Below are positions 11,990-24,500 of a stretch of DNA of 64,000 bases, in pieces. Both the position numbers and the translations under genes were made by a program. Under the pieces are notes generated by a model. The model saw nothing but the letters and a program-made list of their open reading frames with translations, searched no databases and was not told the DNA's origin. This DNA is from Polytrichum commune. Lineage: Eukaryota; Streptophyta; Polytrichopsida; Polytrichales; Polytrichaceae. The stretch spans positions 35,603,554 to 35,667,553 of the forward strand of contig OX485803.1 in assembly GCA_950295325.1 (NCBI GenBank). The letters are read 5' to 3'. Numbering within the stretch: position 1 is the first letter of the stretch; every line of letters starts with the position of its first letter.

Positions 11990-12834
11990 GTAGTACTAAA
12001 TTTGCTATAGTCTCACCCCTCACCCCTCACATGTTAGCATTCTCAAGGGACCAACGGGCTTAATAAACTAGATAACCACTAAAAAGAGGATTATGGACAA
12101 GCCAGGGGAGCGGCTAGTCATCCACCTACTCAAGATGGTTATTGGATATAAGCGATCAATTCATGAACATAACTTGGAACTTATGGATAATATCAACGTC
12201 TCCACGGATGAAAATATGCGACGAGGTTTGATAACCATTTTGGTTTAAATGAGCAATCAATTATGTACAACCTACAATATATGGGTCTAAGTGGAAGGCC
12301 ATCCGCCCCCAACTTGACATCGATACCTCAAAATTAGATGAAGAAGAAAGAAAATAAAACAATATGAAAGTCAATTGATTTTATGATGTCTCGCTTGCCA
12401 TCTGTATTCCATTTTCTTATAGAAATGGAGGTGGCGGGGGGGGGGGGTTGTAATGCCTTGTTTTCAATTCGTGAGTAGTAAAGGAGAATGGTCCTAAGGG
12501 TGGGGCACATGTGTTTGATGTTTTGATGTTTTTGTTTATTTAAGATAATATATGCAAGATACTTGATTGCATTTTGTGGCATGGTTTCCATGAGCGTTTT
12601 TTTCCATATCGGATGACAACATACGTTGAAGAAGGACCATACTCCCACCATGGTATTAACCTTTAACTTCCCATGCCCTATTTCTCTCAAATATGTCAAG
12701 AAAATGTGACCTCAATTTCAATAATCATAATTGAAGATCTAAAGTTATTTTGACAAAATTCAATTGTATAAATGTTTGCAAGTTATGGATGACTACTCAT
12801 TGTCCAAATTTTAAATGTCCAAATTTTGTTATGT
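11990..12834. other. No gene recognised
   Basis: Non-coding, AT-rich, with a short G run at 12436-12447. No repeat boundary or coding motif was found. Confidence 0.5.
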
Positions 12835-14370
12835 ACAAGTGTAAGCCCTAAACCCCCACCCTTGTGTGTCGTAGTCCGGGTGAAAGTCTAAGGCTCACAT
12901 GTACTCAATTAACTTCACTTCCACATTGGACTTGGTCACCAATACTCCAACCATATCAACACCACACATGTGATTGTATTCAAAAGGTACAAGGCTCAAG
13001 CATTAAAAAATATTCCTTCACCTTGTGATGATTTTCCAATACAATGACTTCATAAAGGTTGCCACACCACTCTACACTCCAATCAATTTCCTACTCACCA
13101 CACCATATCACACCTATCTAATGCTTCCACCCTACAAGCTTGTTAAAGTAAACTACCCTAATTTTGAGCTAAGCCTTCTCCTAATTAAATTGTTGAGAAT
13201 GGTCACATTCCCACTGCAATCCCCTAATCACTCCCTACCTACCAATTTGAGGCATCCCCCATCTCTCACAACTAAGCCTTGCTAAATCAGACACCAGCAT
13301 GCCTCACTTAAGGGAGAATTCCATTCACAATGTTTTGTTTCTAACCAGCACAGTCGGCCCAGGTCAGCTGCAGCCCCTTCCTTTTCCTTCAATCCCAGCC
13401 AGGAGCAACGTCGACCCTCTCGGCCGAATCCTTGGCACCTCAGAGGTCCAGTGGTCCTTCACAACAAATAGTTCATTGGGAGTCATTATGCCCCAACTCC
13501 TATGCTGGAGGTGATCATCCATAGGCTCCGATTTCTACCACCCATTACATGTGAAACTATTGCCGAGGGAGATGACTGGCTCCTCAGCCTCAATTGTGGC
13601 CAACTGGTTTAGTCCTTGGATTGCCTAGACTCTGTACCCACAAAGATCGCGCCTCTGACCTCACCCATTCAACTCGTAAGCAAATTCAGACCTTGTCCCA
13701 AAATGCAGTGAAACCTAGACAGTTGGAGTCCGGCACCGCATTGCCGAATTCGGCGCGCTCTTTGGAGCTAACACCCTGCTTCAGCTGGCCAGATGCACAA
13801 CATTGTGGTAATTGCCCCCCTGCTCAGCCTGATGCCAGGCAGTCACCTAGCTCTGAGTCATGGTGTTGATCCCCCCCCTTCAATCACAATTCAACCACAA
13901 CCAGCAACCAAAGTGATTATTCGGCGCTTACCGACCTTTTCGATCGTGGACGTAGGAGCAATGCTTGAATCTTCAGTGACCCATGCGTGGCTCCGAGATT
14001 ACGTCCTCATTCAATCGAACAGGGTGCTCCTCACTAATCTCAACAGCCTTTTGCGGTTCCACCCAGGAGAATAATGAGTGTAAGGTGACTCCCAATCCGT
14101 GCCCATGATCCGCACTTTGCATCTCCACCCTGTAGCCTATTGGCCACTCAACCTCCTGCAACTCGCCCTCTACCATTAGTGCATAACCCCCACACCAATC
14201 TTAACCACCAAGGCGATGATAGCTGTAAAAATCCGGCAGGGCTTCTGCACCATGTCCGGCCTCTGCTTTGTTCCTCTTCGGCCTCTCAACAGTGAGCCTC
14301 CCTCTCAACCAATCTAGGGACCCTTCCTCCCTTCCAAGGATCCAACAACGATAACAAACACTATAAGAAA

Positions 14371-15505
14371 ATCCTGTTTTTTGTGACGTAAAAAAAAACG
14401 GGAGTGCGCGTTCACTTTGACATGGAGGTTCTTCTCTTGGACGTCACCTAAAATCTGTCATGTCAGACAGGAGAAAAACGCGTCGTGGACATGTGAAAAC
14501 ATGGGGAATTTCAGCACGTTTTTATGTGACGTCACATAAAACATGGTGTTCCATAGTGTCCACGTGAAGACACGTGGACGCCACCGGCATGCCACGCAAG
14601 CATGTTTTTTGCGGGCAGTGCCACGTCGGCACGCTTTTTTTTCCGCCCCCTCGGTGACGTGGATGGCCTCGTGGACCCTCTTGAGATGACGTGGAATGCG
14701 ATTAAAAACTGACGTGGCATTCGCTGTTGCTGACGTGGACATTGCATTACGTGGCGATGTGTGCTGTTACCGACGTCCTCTGCGACACGAAAATGTCACA
14801 TGAGACATTTTCCTCGACGTATGCATGTATTTTTTGGGTATTTTCGGGGTGACTTTTAGTTTTCTTGGACATCCTTTTTGACAGTGGGATGTTATGTGTG
14901 ACATCAAATGGGGCATTACAAATTATGGGGATGTCCTCTGGCCAAAACCACAGCTTGTTTGGGAGTGATGATGCCATTTTCAAGCTTAGCCCGCCTTGAC
15001 GTGGCTGATTGCCTCAAATTCTCAAACACATTACTGACATCAAGTTGTTTGGCTATTAGCAGGACCAAATGTCAGATGCACGTCACTTATGCCATCTACG
15101 AGAACAAACACCGACGTCAACTGTTCCACCAGACAGTCGGAACAGACACAAAGAACGCGTGGAACAAATGTACACCAATGCTTTTCAATTCCGTAAATGC
15201 AACGTTTTCATTGATACAACATATTGCAACCAAGAGGCTGCATTTACACATCAATCGCTAGTTGTCCAAAAACTTAAACATTGTCCATGATCAAGGCATC
15301 CATGTCTATAGTCGCGAGTCTACACCTCCACGACTACGTGGATAATTCATGAGCACTCGAATGAAGAGCCGCGTCGTTATTGAGAACGTCCACTCATTTC
15401 TTCTTTTGTGTCTGTGCCTTCGTACTAGTCCCCACCTGCCCCATTCCACCACCATTCACAAAACCGCATGAATTACATTAGTGGTCATCCGAACATGAAA
15501 TGGAC
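14371..15505. repeat. Left subterminal repeat region of the CACTA element
   Basis: Many short motifs with core GACGT, often GACGTGGC or GACGTCAC, occur in both orientations (for example near 14440, 14528, 14575, 14650, 14690, 14710, 14735, 14772, 14815 and 14998). Such dense subterminal motifs are known TNPA-binding sites in En/Spm; binding here is inferred. No coding sequence is convincing in this stretch. Confidence 0.65.
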
Positions 15506-18500
15506 TCACACGAACGACGTGACTATATTCGAGTGCTCCACACTCCTCCTGCAATCATGCAAGCAATGTAGGCATGCAAACACTAGTTCCCTCATCTTCG
15601 CAAGATTTTGGGGAGGTTTAGGCAAACCAACCGCTTTTGGTGCACCGAGTTTGGCCATTGAGGATTTCGCTTGTGCGCTTCTACCCGCACGGCGGGGTCG
15701 GCCACCTGACTCCTCCGGTACGGGCACCTCATCATGTAATAGCATTCCGCATTAGTACTCGGAGGTTTCAAATTATGGTCGTTCTGTTATGTGATAATTC
15801 AAACTGTCAAGGCAAACGTCCAGCCTAATGTACATGTTGACATCCTCAATGACACCACGAAGAACATGCCAGACAAATACATGAAGGTATAATTTTTTAA
15901 ACGACGATGAGAGGGTTTCCAGTATGTCTAATATGGGTGGGTGTTACTTGATGTTACCTGATCCAGAGATGCAATCTCTTCAGGCACGTCCGCATTGCCG
16001 GATATCTCAAGGTGTCCTTCCTCGACGTCCTCCATAGCTTGCACTGGTACTTCCTCGTTGGTGGGTTCTACATGGTCATCAATTACAGGTGTCTGTGTCG
16101 TTTTTTTCGGCACTTCGAGAATGTCCTCAATTATAGACGCGATAATGGTTTCAGAGCTGGGAGGCACTGCTTCTACGTCTGTGACTGCATTAGTCGCAGC
16201 ATCCTCGGAGACGTCGCTCGGGACAGGAATCGCGGACGCCACACGCATGTCCGTACCGCCCACCGCGCTGATAACTGGGGTGGGAGCTTGTTTCTGTGCC
16301 ACCATCACCAGATCCTCCGTCGTTGACGTCAATGCCGAAATATCGAGCATCTTCGCAGACGATGAAGGCTCCGTCATGCTATCAATGTTAGTCGGATGTT
16401 TCTGACTCTGATTCTGAAGAATCATTCGCATCATGTCCTCCATGCGCTTGTTTGAGGCTGCCACATTCTCTCCAAGGCGTGTGACGCTGCCCTCCAAATC
16501 CGTCACTCGAGTGCGCATCGACTCCATTTCCAAGCCATGATCGAGACGCGCTCGGCGCTTTTCCTCCTGTATGCGTTGGTACTCTTTGGCAACCTCGGCA
16601 TCAACCTCCACATCGTACGGTGCCCTGTTCTTCAACATCGCCTGCATGGCACATTAAAGTCATTACGGATGAAAGGGGACGTCGACAACAATGCGTTCCA
16701 ACAGGTGCAGGTCCCGTGACGCCTTTGGAAGTGTCATGATTAACATCGAACATCAACTCAAACAACTAGAGTTACATTGCCGGCTCATCGGACGTCTAAG
16801 TAAACGTCTTGAATGACATCTGTTGTCGACATTGACATTGTAGGGGATAAGGGCCATCACAGATTTATAAAGAGAATTGCAACATTGTCAGCCATGTCAA
16901 CATATATATAGTGGCACTCTTACCAGACGGGAGACGACCTCCCTTTCAATAGCTTTCAGTTGAGCTGTGGTCGATCCTTTCCCTTTTGAAATTGAGTGCA
17001 TGTGCTGAAACTTCAAATGCGCAGCCTCGGTGGCACGCATACCTACAAGTGTTTTCCAATGCTCTGCATCCACATCGGCTGGTTTACCCGCATTGTTGTC
17101 TATGAGCTGGTTTAACCTCCACCGGGTGTTGATGAATACCTTTGTTATAATAGGCCGCATCCACTTCTCGCACACTTTGTCACAATGCCCGCACATCTCC
17201 CTAGTCTGCATGCCGGACACACACATCAATGCCATCACATTCACTTCACAAGCGACCAACACTGGGTGCCCACACTACACCCACGTTAGAAAGGGTACAA
17301 ACCAGTATGTCACCACAAGAGAGAAAATTGATATCATCGACGTCCCTATGGACGTCGATAGCGATTGTCGAGCGTTTCAGTACACATGTCCACAAAAACG
17401 CACGGACGTCCTGTTCGGCATCCACTCACAGATTGTCAGCATGACACTCTGTGCTAAATACATGTCCACCTTGACGTCAGCGAGAATGTCATGCCTGCCT
17501 ACATAGACATACACCCTGTTGCTCATGTCCACAATGATGTTTGGTTGCACTTAAAATGTCAGATTCGGGTTTCACATCGCAAATTAACGCGACACATGCA
17601 TACCAAAAAATTGATGTGCAAACCTTACCTGTGTATAGGCGTTTGAATAATCGCTTCCTCTCGTGCCGTGGCTGGCCTTCCCATCCCGTCGTGGGATCCA
17701 GGTCCTTTGCATACTTCTTGATGTCGGCGCACAGGATAGCCTTCATGGCGCCAAAAGGCTGCCCTTGCGCATCCAGCTCCACACGTTTCTTCAAGGCAGT
17801 GCTCCCCCCTCCCTTACGTGTTGGTAGTGGATGTGATGTTTCAATCCCATCACTGTTATCCTGATCGCCGTCTAATTCCGTGCCCGAGTTGGTTGCGTAT
17901 CCTCGGCTACAACAACCACATTCCACAATCAAGGAATCTCCAGGTGCACACATATGCGACTACCCACTGAGCTTGAGCAGCCACGTTGCAACCAGTTACT
18001 GCCCCTATGAATCATACACGCAGTCAAGAGCATGGACAAGCAACTTCAGAGTTCAGGAAGATTACCAATCACGATGTTCAAGCTGTAGCTGAAGAGTACC
18101 CATCATAGATGACCTGGTTGTCCAAGAGGGTATATCCATTCGATAGGTTTAGGGTCCAGGAAGATTACCCATAGACATGAACTGGTTGAGTTTAAGAGAT
18201 AACCAATTGGACGAGGCTTGTATGCGAGCGGTGAGCGGAGAGCGGAGAGCGGAAATGTGGTTAAAATAGGATAGATTCTGCATTAAATTTAGAATTCCCT
18301 AAAAATAGTAAAAGAATATACTTAGAATATTCCATATTCTGCCAAAAATAGAAAATTGTTGGGACCTATTTCCGTGGAATGTGTGGGCACTAAATAAAAT
18401 AAATGCCCTGAATTTGAAATGGTCTGATTTAGTTTGAGAACCGTGAAGTGCCAAAATGATCGTAAAATTGTGATATAATAATTAAGTAGATGATGAAAAC

Positions 18501-21500
18501 CAATGATGATCCCAATATGTATAGAGACACATGATACGGTTGAGTATTGTAATCCAACTTTTTGAGCTGAATAAAAATAATCCATGGGATTATATTTATT
18601 ATATTTTTGAGCTGACAATATTTAATTATTCAATGAAAATCTTATATCACTTAGTCTATGGTGTACTCTATTAGAAACATGGATGAATAGGCACTACTTC
18701 ATCTATCATGTTGATGGGAAAAAGGGACACTTAGAATAAATCCTAGGCCCGATCTAAAGGGTGAGTTAAAATTCCACTCTCGAGAATAACTTTGACCTCG
18801 TTGAAGCTGAAGGTTGGCGCGTGGATGAAAAGGTCTACATCAGGATTGCGATGGCAGACCTTTAAAAAAATATAGTAAACATGCTTGCAATACGAGAATT
18901 GACTCCGCCCTCGAAAGTTGGTCATTGTCTTCTTGAATGCATGGCAGGTGCAACCCGGGAGGTAACTGATGGTGATGTGGTATTGTGTCACGTCGGGTGG
19001 CGTCATCGAGTCTAGCGCAATGATGCAGCCATGGCCAGGGTGAGGAATCATCGTCACCGAGCGGAGTTGAGCTTTGAGGGAGTCCGCAGAGCCCATGGAT
19101 AACCGCTGCTGAGGGTTTGGACGGGTTGTGGTGCGCTTAACGAGCTTCCCTTCTCTCTTCCCAGGATACCTGTCCGCATCTGCTGGCACCGGCACGGAGT
19201 CTAAATTTGTCGGAGACAGTGCAGTGGAAAAGAGCCTTCTGGGTGAGACTGGCACTTTCTGCGGCAGTTGGAATCCGGCCGCCTCGAGGGCCAGGATCTC
19301 ACATTGCTTGAGGTTAGTCCCAAGTTTCACTGGCCAAACATCCGGAATGCTTGGCCTTTCCTGTTTCGCAGAGTATTGAACAACCCATTTGCACCTGCTA
19401 CCCTTAACGCACCTATGGATATCATCTGAGCAGAAGAAAAACTCTGTGGTCTCTTTCACATTTCTCCTAGTGCTGTGCCATAGACCGGTGTACGTAGGGG
19501 CAGGGGTTGATTTTGCACCCCTTACGATTCTCTCAGTACACTTCTTTTTGGTGACGGCTCTCTGTGCCCAACAACATTTGGCAGAAGTCTTTGGCAACCG
19601 AGCGATGTGCCACTCCTTCACGTTCACCCTAGTCTCGTCGACGGCAGTGACGTGGCTGATCCGTCCCACGGGGATGGGGGACGGGACGATATCGTCCGCA
19701 TGTGGCGCCGGGGGTGCAACTTCCGGGACATTGGAATCTTCCTCTTCAACAATTATGGGCATGTTAGTGGAACGAGTCCGGACAGCCCTACTAGAGGCAC
19801 GGGGATGTGAGAAGTTGACCTTATCAGGTCTGTGCGACTCCTCTTCTGCTCCAAGAGGTAGATCTGCTTTGCGCTTTGTGGACCCGAACACCTCTGCCCC
19901 AGCCACATAAGGCACCCGGGTACAGAACTCTTCTGCTCCAGGCATGTCCATCATGGGGTCTTCGAGGACTAAAGGATTACCCGTTTGCTTCGCCCTACGC
20001 TCTGCCAACCTTAGATTGAGCTCTTTCTTTGTAGGGCATGTACCGCCAACATCACCTTTCAGGAACTGGTAGTAATTGACAACCTGAAGGAAGCCTCGAA
20101 CAAAGTCGTCCACTGTAGCAACATAGAGGTTGCCGCCGCTGTTTCCAGACGATTGAAGCCACTTGTTGTGTATTGATTCGGCAAGATTACATGAAGGCAT
20201 TTCTGCTAGTTCTTCTACTGTAAATTTCTGCGTGTACATAGTGTAAGCAATTAGAAATTGGAGAAGAGTTATTTCATATTAGAGTGAAAAGAAAAAAAAA
20301 CAACAAGTTTAGGGTGAATATACCCCGGTCATGAAGCCTCCCCATTGGCGATAACGGAAGTGCCAGAATGCAAGCCAGAGCTCGAGTTTGTCAAGTGCCT
20401 TCTCTGTCACTGCCCCGGCGGATACCCACCATGCACGTAGCCTGTGGTACAGGTTCTCCGCTTCGTCCATGGTCCTGGCGGTCCTATATTGGTGGCACAT
20501 CTTCTTGTGTTGCTCCCAGAGTTCTTCGGGGATGTATTTCTCGGTATACTTAACCATAGATTGGGTCTAGTGAAACTGACAGGTTCTTTCCCGGTCATCC
20601 ATGCGGTCCTCCTTCTTCCCGTTGCCATATATGACCCGAACTGCATTCCAATTGGCCTGGGCGATGTCGGCCATGAAACCCTTGAAGTTGGTATCGACAA
20701 CGCCATTCCTCTCCATCACAGCATTGAGATTCTTCCAGAAAACGATATGGGCATTACAATCCTCCGATTGCATGTCACAGCTTGCAATGGTCATGACACG
20801 ACAATACGTGGAGTCATACACGTGGCATGCCATTGTGGTCCACTGTCTCACCCGTTTCACATGGTCGAACATAATCCAAGCATTCTCCAGATCTTCGCCG
20901 GGCTGCATACGCTTCACCAAGTCTACCCCACTACCAGGCCCGACTTCCGACATCTTAAAGACAAAAACCTTGTCAAGATCTGCCCCTTGACCTGGGAATT
21001 TGTTCTCCTGCACAAATGCCCATAAACTAATTCCACGGAGTTTGGTGATAGAGTCCATGACACCATACCTTCTGAGGAAACGGAAGCTCATGACCTTGTT
21101 GCGGATGTTTGGGGAAGCCATGTCCTTGCACCGGTTGAATACTGAAACAAGTTCCTCAAGAGAAAGCTTCTTTGTTGGCGCGTCATCGGGTTGAAGGAGA
21201 TAACTGCCAATTAGAACTTTGCTAGCCTCCAATACAACCGCACTCCTGGTAGCCTGGGGAGTCTTCTCGATCTGTTCTTCAATTAGGCCACTGATCTCAG
21301 CCTTAGTGTCTCTGTAGTCGCCCACCTTGACTGGGTGATCGTGAATTCCAAGGTGGATACACGCTCTTGTATGGTTGATTTTGCCAGCAACATAATAAAT
21401 CTTAGCCCCACATGTAGCAATACATGTCGGGGGTTCTTTACACACCTTGCAAACAAGCGTAGAGTCAGTTGGGGGTGCTTGATCCACTACAAAGGCTTGG

Positions 21501-24500
21501 AGGGTACAACCTTCAAACTCTGTCTCGTTGACTTCGAAAATACGAGGTCGGCGGATCAGATATTTGCACTCCTTGTTCTTGCAACGCAGGCGTCCAACGC
21601 AGGAGGAAGAACGGAAGGACAAACCAAAGTCGTTTGTGATGTTGGTGGTGATGGTCTTGGTCCACACATGGCCGTCGTAACGCTTGTCCATTCCTTGCAT
21701 AGACTTGGCCTGTGACCGTGCGGCCGTGTGACCAACGGGTGGCAACTCGAAGATGACAGCACCATCGAACAGAGCAGGAAGGTACTCTACCCTCTCGTGT
21801 CTAATCACCGAGTAGTCTATTTTTTTAAGAATGTTTTTTTTTCCCGGCATTGCTGCAAGTTGTTTTAATAATGGTACTATGCTAACAGTATCTTGCGACA
21901 AAGGATATACTTTAGGAGCGTCCCCACCAACTATAACTTGAGGCGGGGGCTTGGTGGGACTGACCTCGTCATCTGAAGAAAGTGTAATTACAGATTCTAC
22001 TCTAGAGTTGTCTACAATAGGCGTCTCGAGACCGGGTTCGAGCTTGACCTTCACATCACGTGGCAGAGGAGTTTGAATGGTGCAGGTAGAGGAAGAGCGA
22101 GGAGTGAGGATCTCAGTAGAAGCAGCCATCTGAGATTCAGTGAGGCCATAGACTCGGTAACTACCTGGATGAAGAGTCCAAAACATGTTATTGTTCTCAT
22201 CACGATGCGAAATGCGACCTAGGGTATGTGTAAGCTCAGACGTGATAACATCAAAAATATCCTCGTCAACAACAATAGTGTCCGCTCTGAAACCGAACCG
22301 AATACTTAAACGTTGGGACGTCACGTAAGCTAGTCCGATGTCATCCATGCAAAAGGTAAGTGGGACTCTCTCTCCATCGGCTCTGAGAATTGCCATACCG
22401 ACTTCTCCGTTAGCAAGCACATTAGCCATGATGAGGAGAATGAGGCCTTGCGTGGTGATGGAAATATGGAAGAGGTTTCTCAACATTGTGGGAAACCTAT
22501 TTATTGGAAATGAATGGCCAAAGACAACAATGATACACAGATCCAAATGACGGATGAACAATGAAGGAAAGCATGAATAAATACTTCTAAAAATGACCCA
22601 CCCTAAACCAAGGAGTCTGAAAGGAAGCAGAAAGGCTGTCAAGATAAACCAAATTATATCAGTCAAGTCATGATAGACATACTACTTGACAACCCTATGT
22701 TCATTTTGGTTTTGGTTGAAGGACAGAACAGGGTGCTTGATATGAGAGTGAAGTTCAGATTGTGAGGATATAAAGTGGTGCCCCCGAGAGGTGCCGTTAA
22801 CGGCACCCCCCTCGGGGGTCTTTTATTTTTATTTTTTTGGTGCTTGAAAATGGCCTGACTACACACTGTATGGTTGAGGATGAGTCAATATGGCTAGAAA
22901 TTATAGGTGGGTCATATATTCAAACCCCCTTAAGTTGATATTGGTCTTGGTTGAAGGTCATATAAGAATGCACAATATACTCATAAATATCAGATGTTGA
23001 GTTTGTAATGTGGTGCCCCCGAGAGGTGCCGTTAACGGCACCCCCCTCGGGGGTTTATTTTTTGATTATTTTCGTGCTTGATAATGGCCTGTCTATACAC
23101 TGCAAGGTTGAGGATGAGTCAATATGGCTAGAAATTGCAGGTGGGTTATATATTCGGACCCCCTAAGTTCATTTTGGTCTTGGTTGAAGGACAGAACATG
23201 GTGCTTGATATGAGAGTGAAGTTCAGATTGTGAGGATATAAAGTGGTGCCCCCGAGAGGTGCCGTTAACGGCACCCCCCTCGGGGGTCTTTTTTTAATTT
23301 TTTTGGTGCTTGAAAATGGCCTGTTTATGCACTCTAAGGTTCAAGGTAAGTCAATATGGCTAGAAATTTTAGGTGGGTCATATACTCGGACCCCCTTAAG
23401 TTGATAATGGTCTTGGTTGAAGGTCATATAAGGATGCATAATATACTCATAAATATCAGATGTTGAGGTTGTAATGTGGTGCCCCCGAGAGGTGCCGTTA
23501 ACGGCACCCCCCTCGGGGGTTTATTTTTTGATTATTTTCGTGCTTGATAATGGTCTGTCTATACACTGCAAGGTTGAGGATGAGTCAATATGGCCAGAAA
23601 TTTTAGGTGGGTCATATACTCAGACCCCCTTAAGGATCATATAAGGATCTATAATATATTCATAAATATGAAATTATGAGAATATAAAGTGGTGACCCCT
23701 AGGGGTGCCGTTAACGGCACCCCCTTTGGGTGTCTTATTTTTTATTTTTTTGGTGCTTGAAAATGGCCTGTTTATGCACTCTAAGGTTGAGGCTAAGTCA
23801 ATATGACCAGAACTTGCAGGTGGGTCATATACTCAAACCCCCTTAAGTTGATTTTAGTCTTGGTTGAAGGTCATATAAGGATGCATAATATACTCATAAA
23901 TATCAGATTTTGAGGTTGTAATGTGGTGCCCCCGAGAGGTGCCGTTAACGGCACCCCCCTCGGGGTTTTTATTTTTTATTTTTTTGGTGCTTGAAACTGG
24001 CCTGTCTACACACTGTAAGGGTGAGGATGAGTCAATATGGCTAGAAATTTTAGGTGGGTCATATACTCGGACCCCCTTAAGGATCATATAAGGATCTATA
24101 ATATACTCATAAATATGAGATTGTGAGGATATAAAGTGGTGCCCCCGAGGGGTGCCGTTAACGGCATCCCCTTTGGGGGTCTTTTTTTTAATTTTTTTGG
24201 TCCTTCAAAATGGCCTGTTTATGCACTCTTAGGTTGAGGGTAAGTCAATATGGCTAGAAATTGCTCGTTGGTCATATATTGGGACCCCCTTAAGTTGATT
24301 TTGGCCTTGGTTGAAGGTCATATAAGGATCCACAATATACTCATAAATATCAGATTTTGAGGTTGTAATGTGGTGCCCCAGAGGGGTGCCGTTAACGGCA
24401 CCCCCTCAAGAGACTTTATTTTGATCTTTTTGATACTTGTATATGGCCTCTTTGTGCATTATAAGGTTTAAGACGACTGAATATTCTTAGAAATTCCTGA

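Noticed and set aside
13025..14176. Open frames in the left part of the split solo LTR and in copies A, C and D
   Set aside because: They do not align between family copies at protein level and carry no motif; chance frames in GC-rich LTR sequence.
14356..14358. Perfect 3-bp target duplication for the CACTA element
   Set aside because: Flanks read AAA and AGA; they differ at one base, so I report it as imperfect, not confirmed.
22430..22666. Upstream in-frame extension of the MULE transposase
   Set aside because: The extension is hydrophobic and unlike MULE N-termini; the ATG at 22427-22429 opens the soluble protein.
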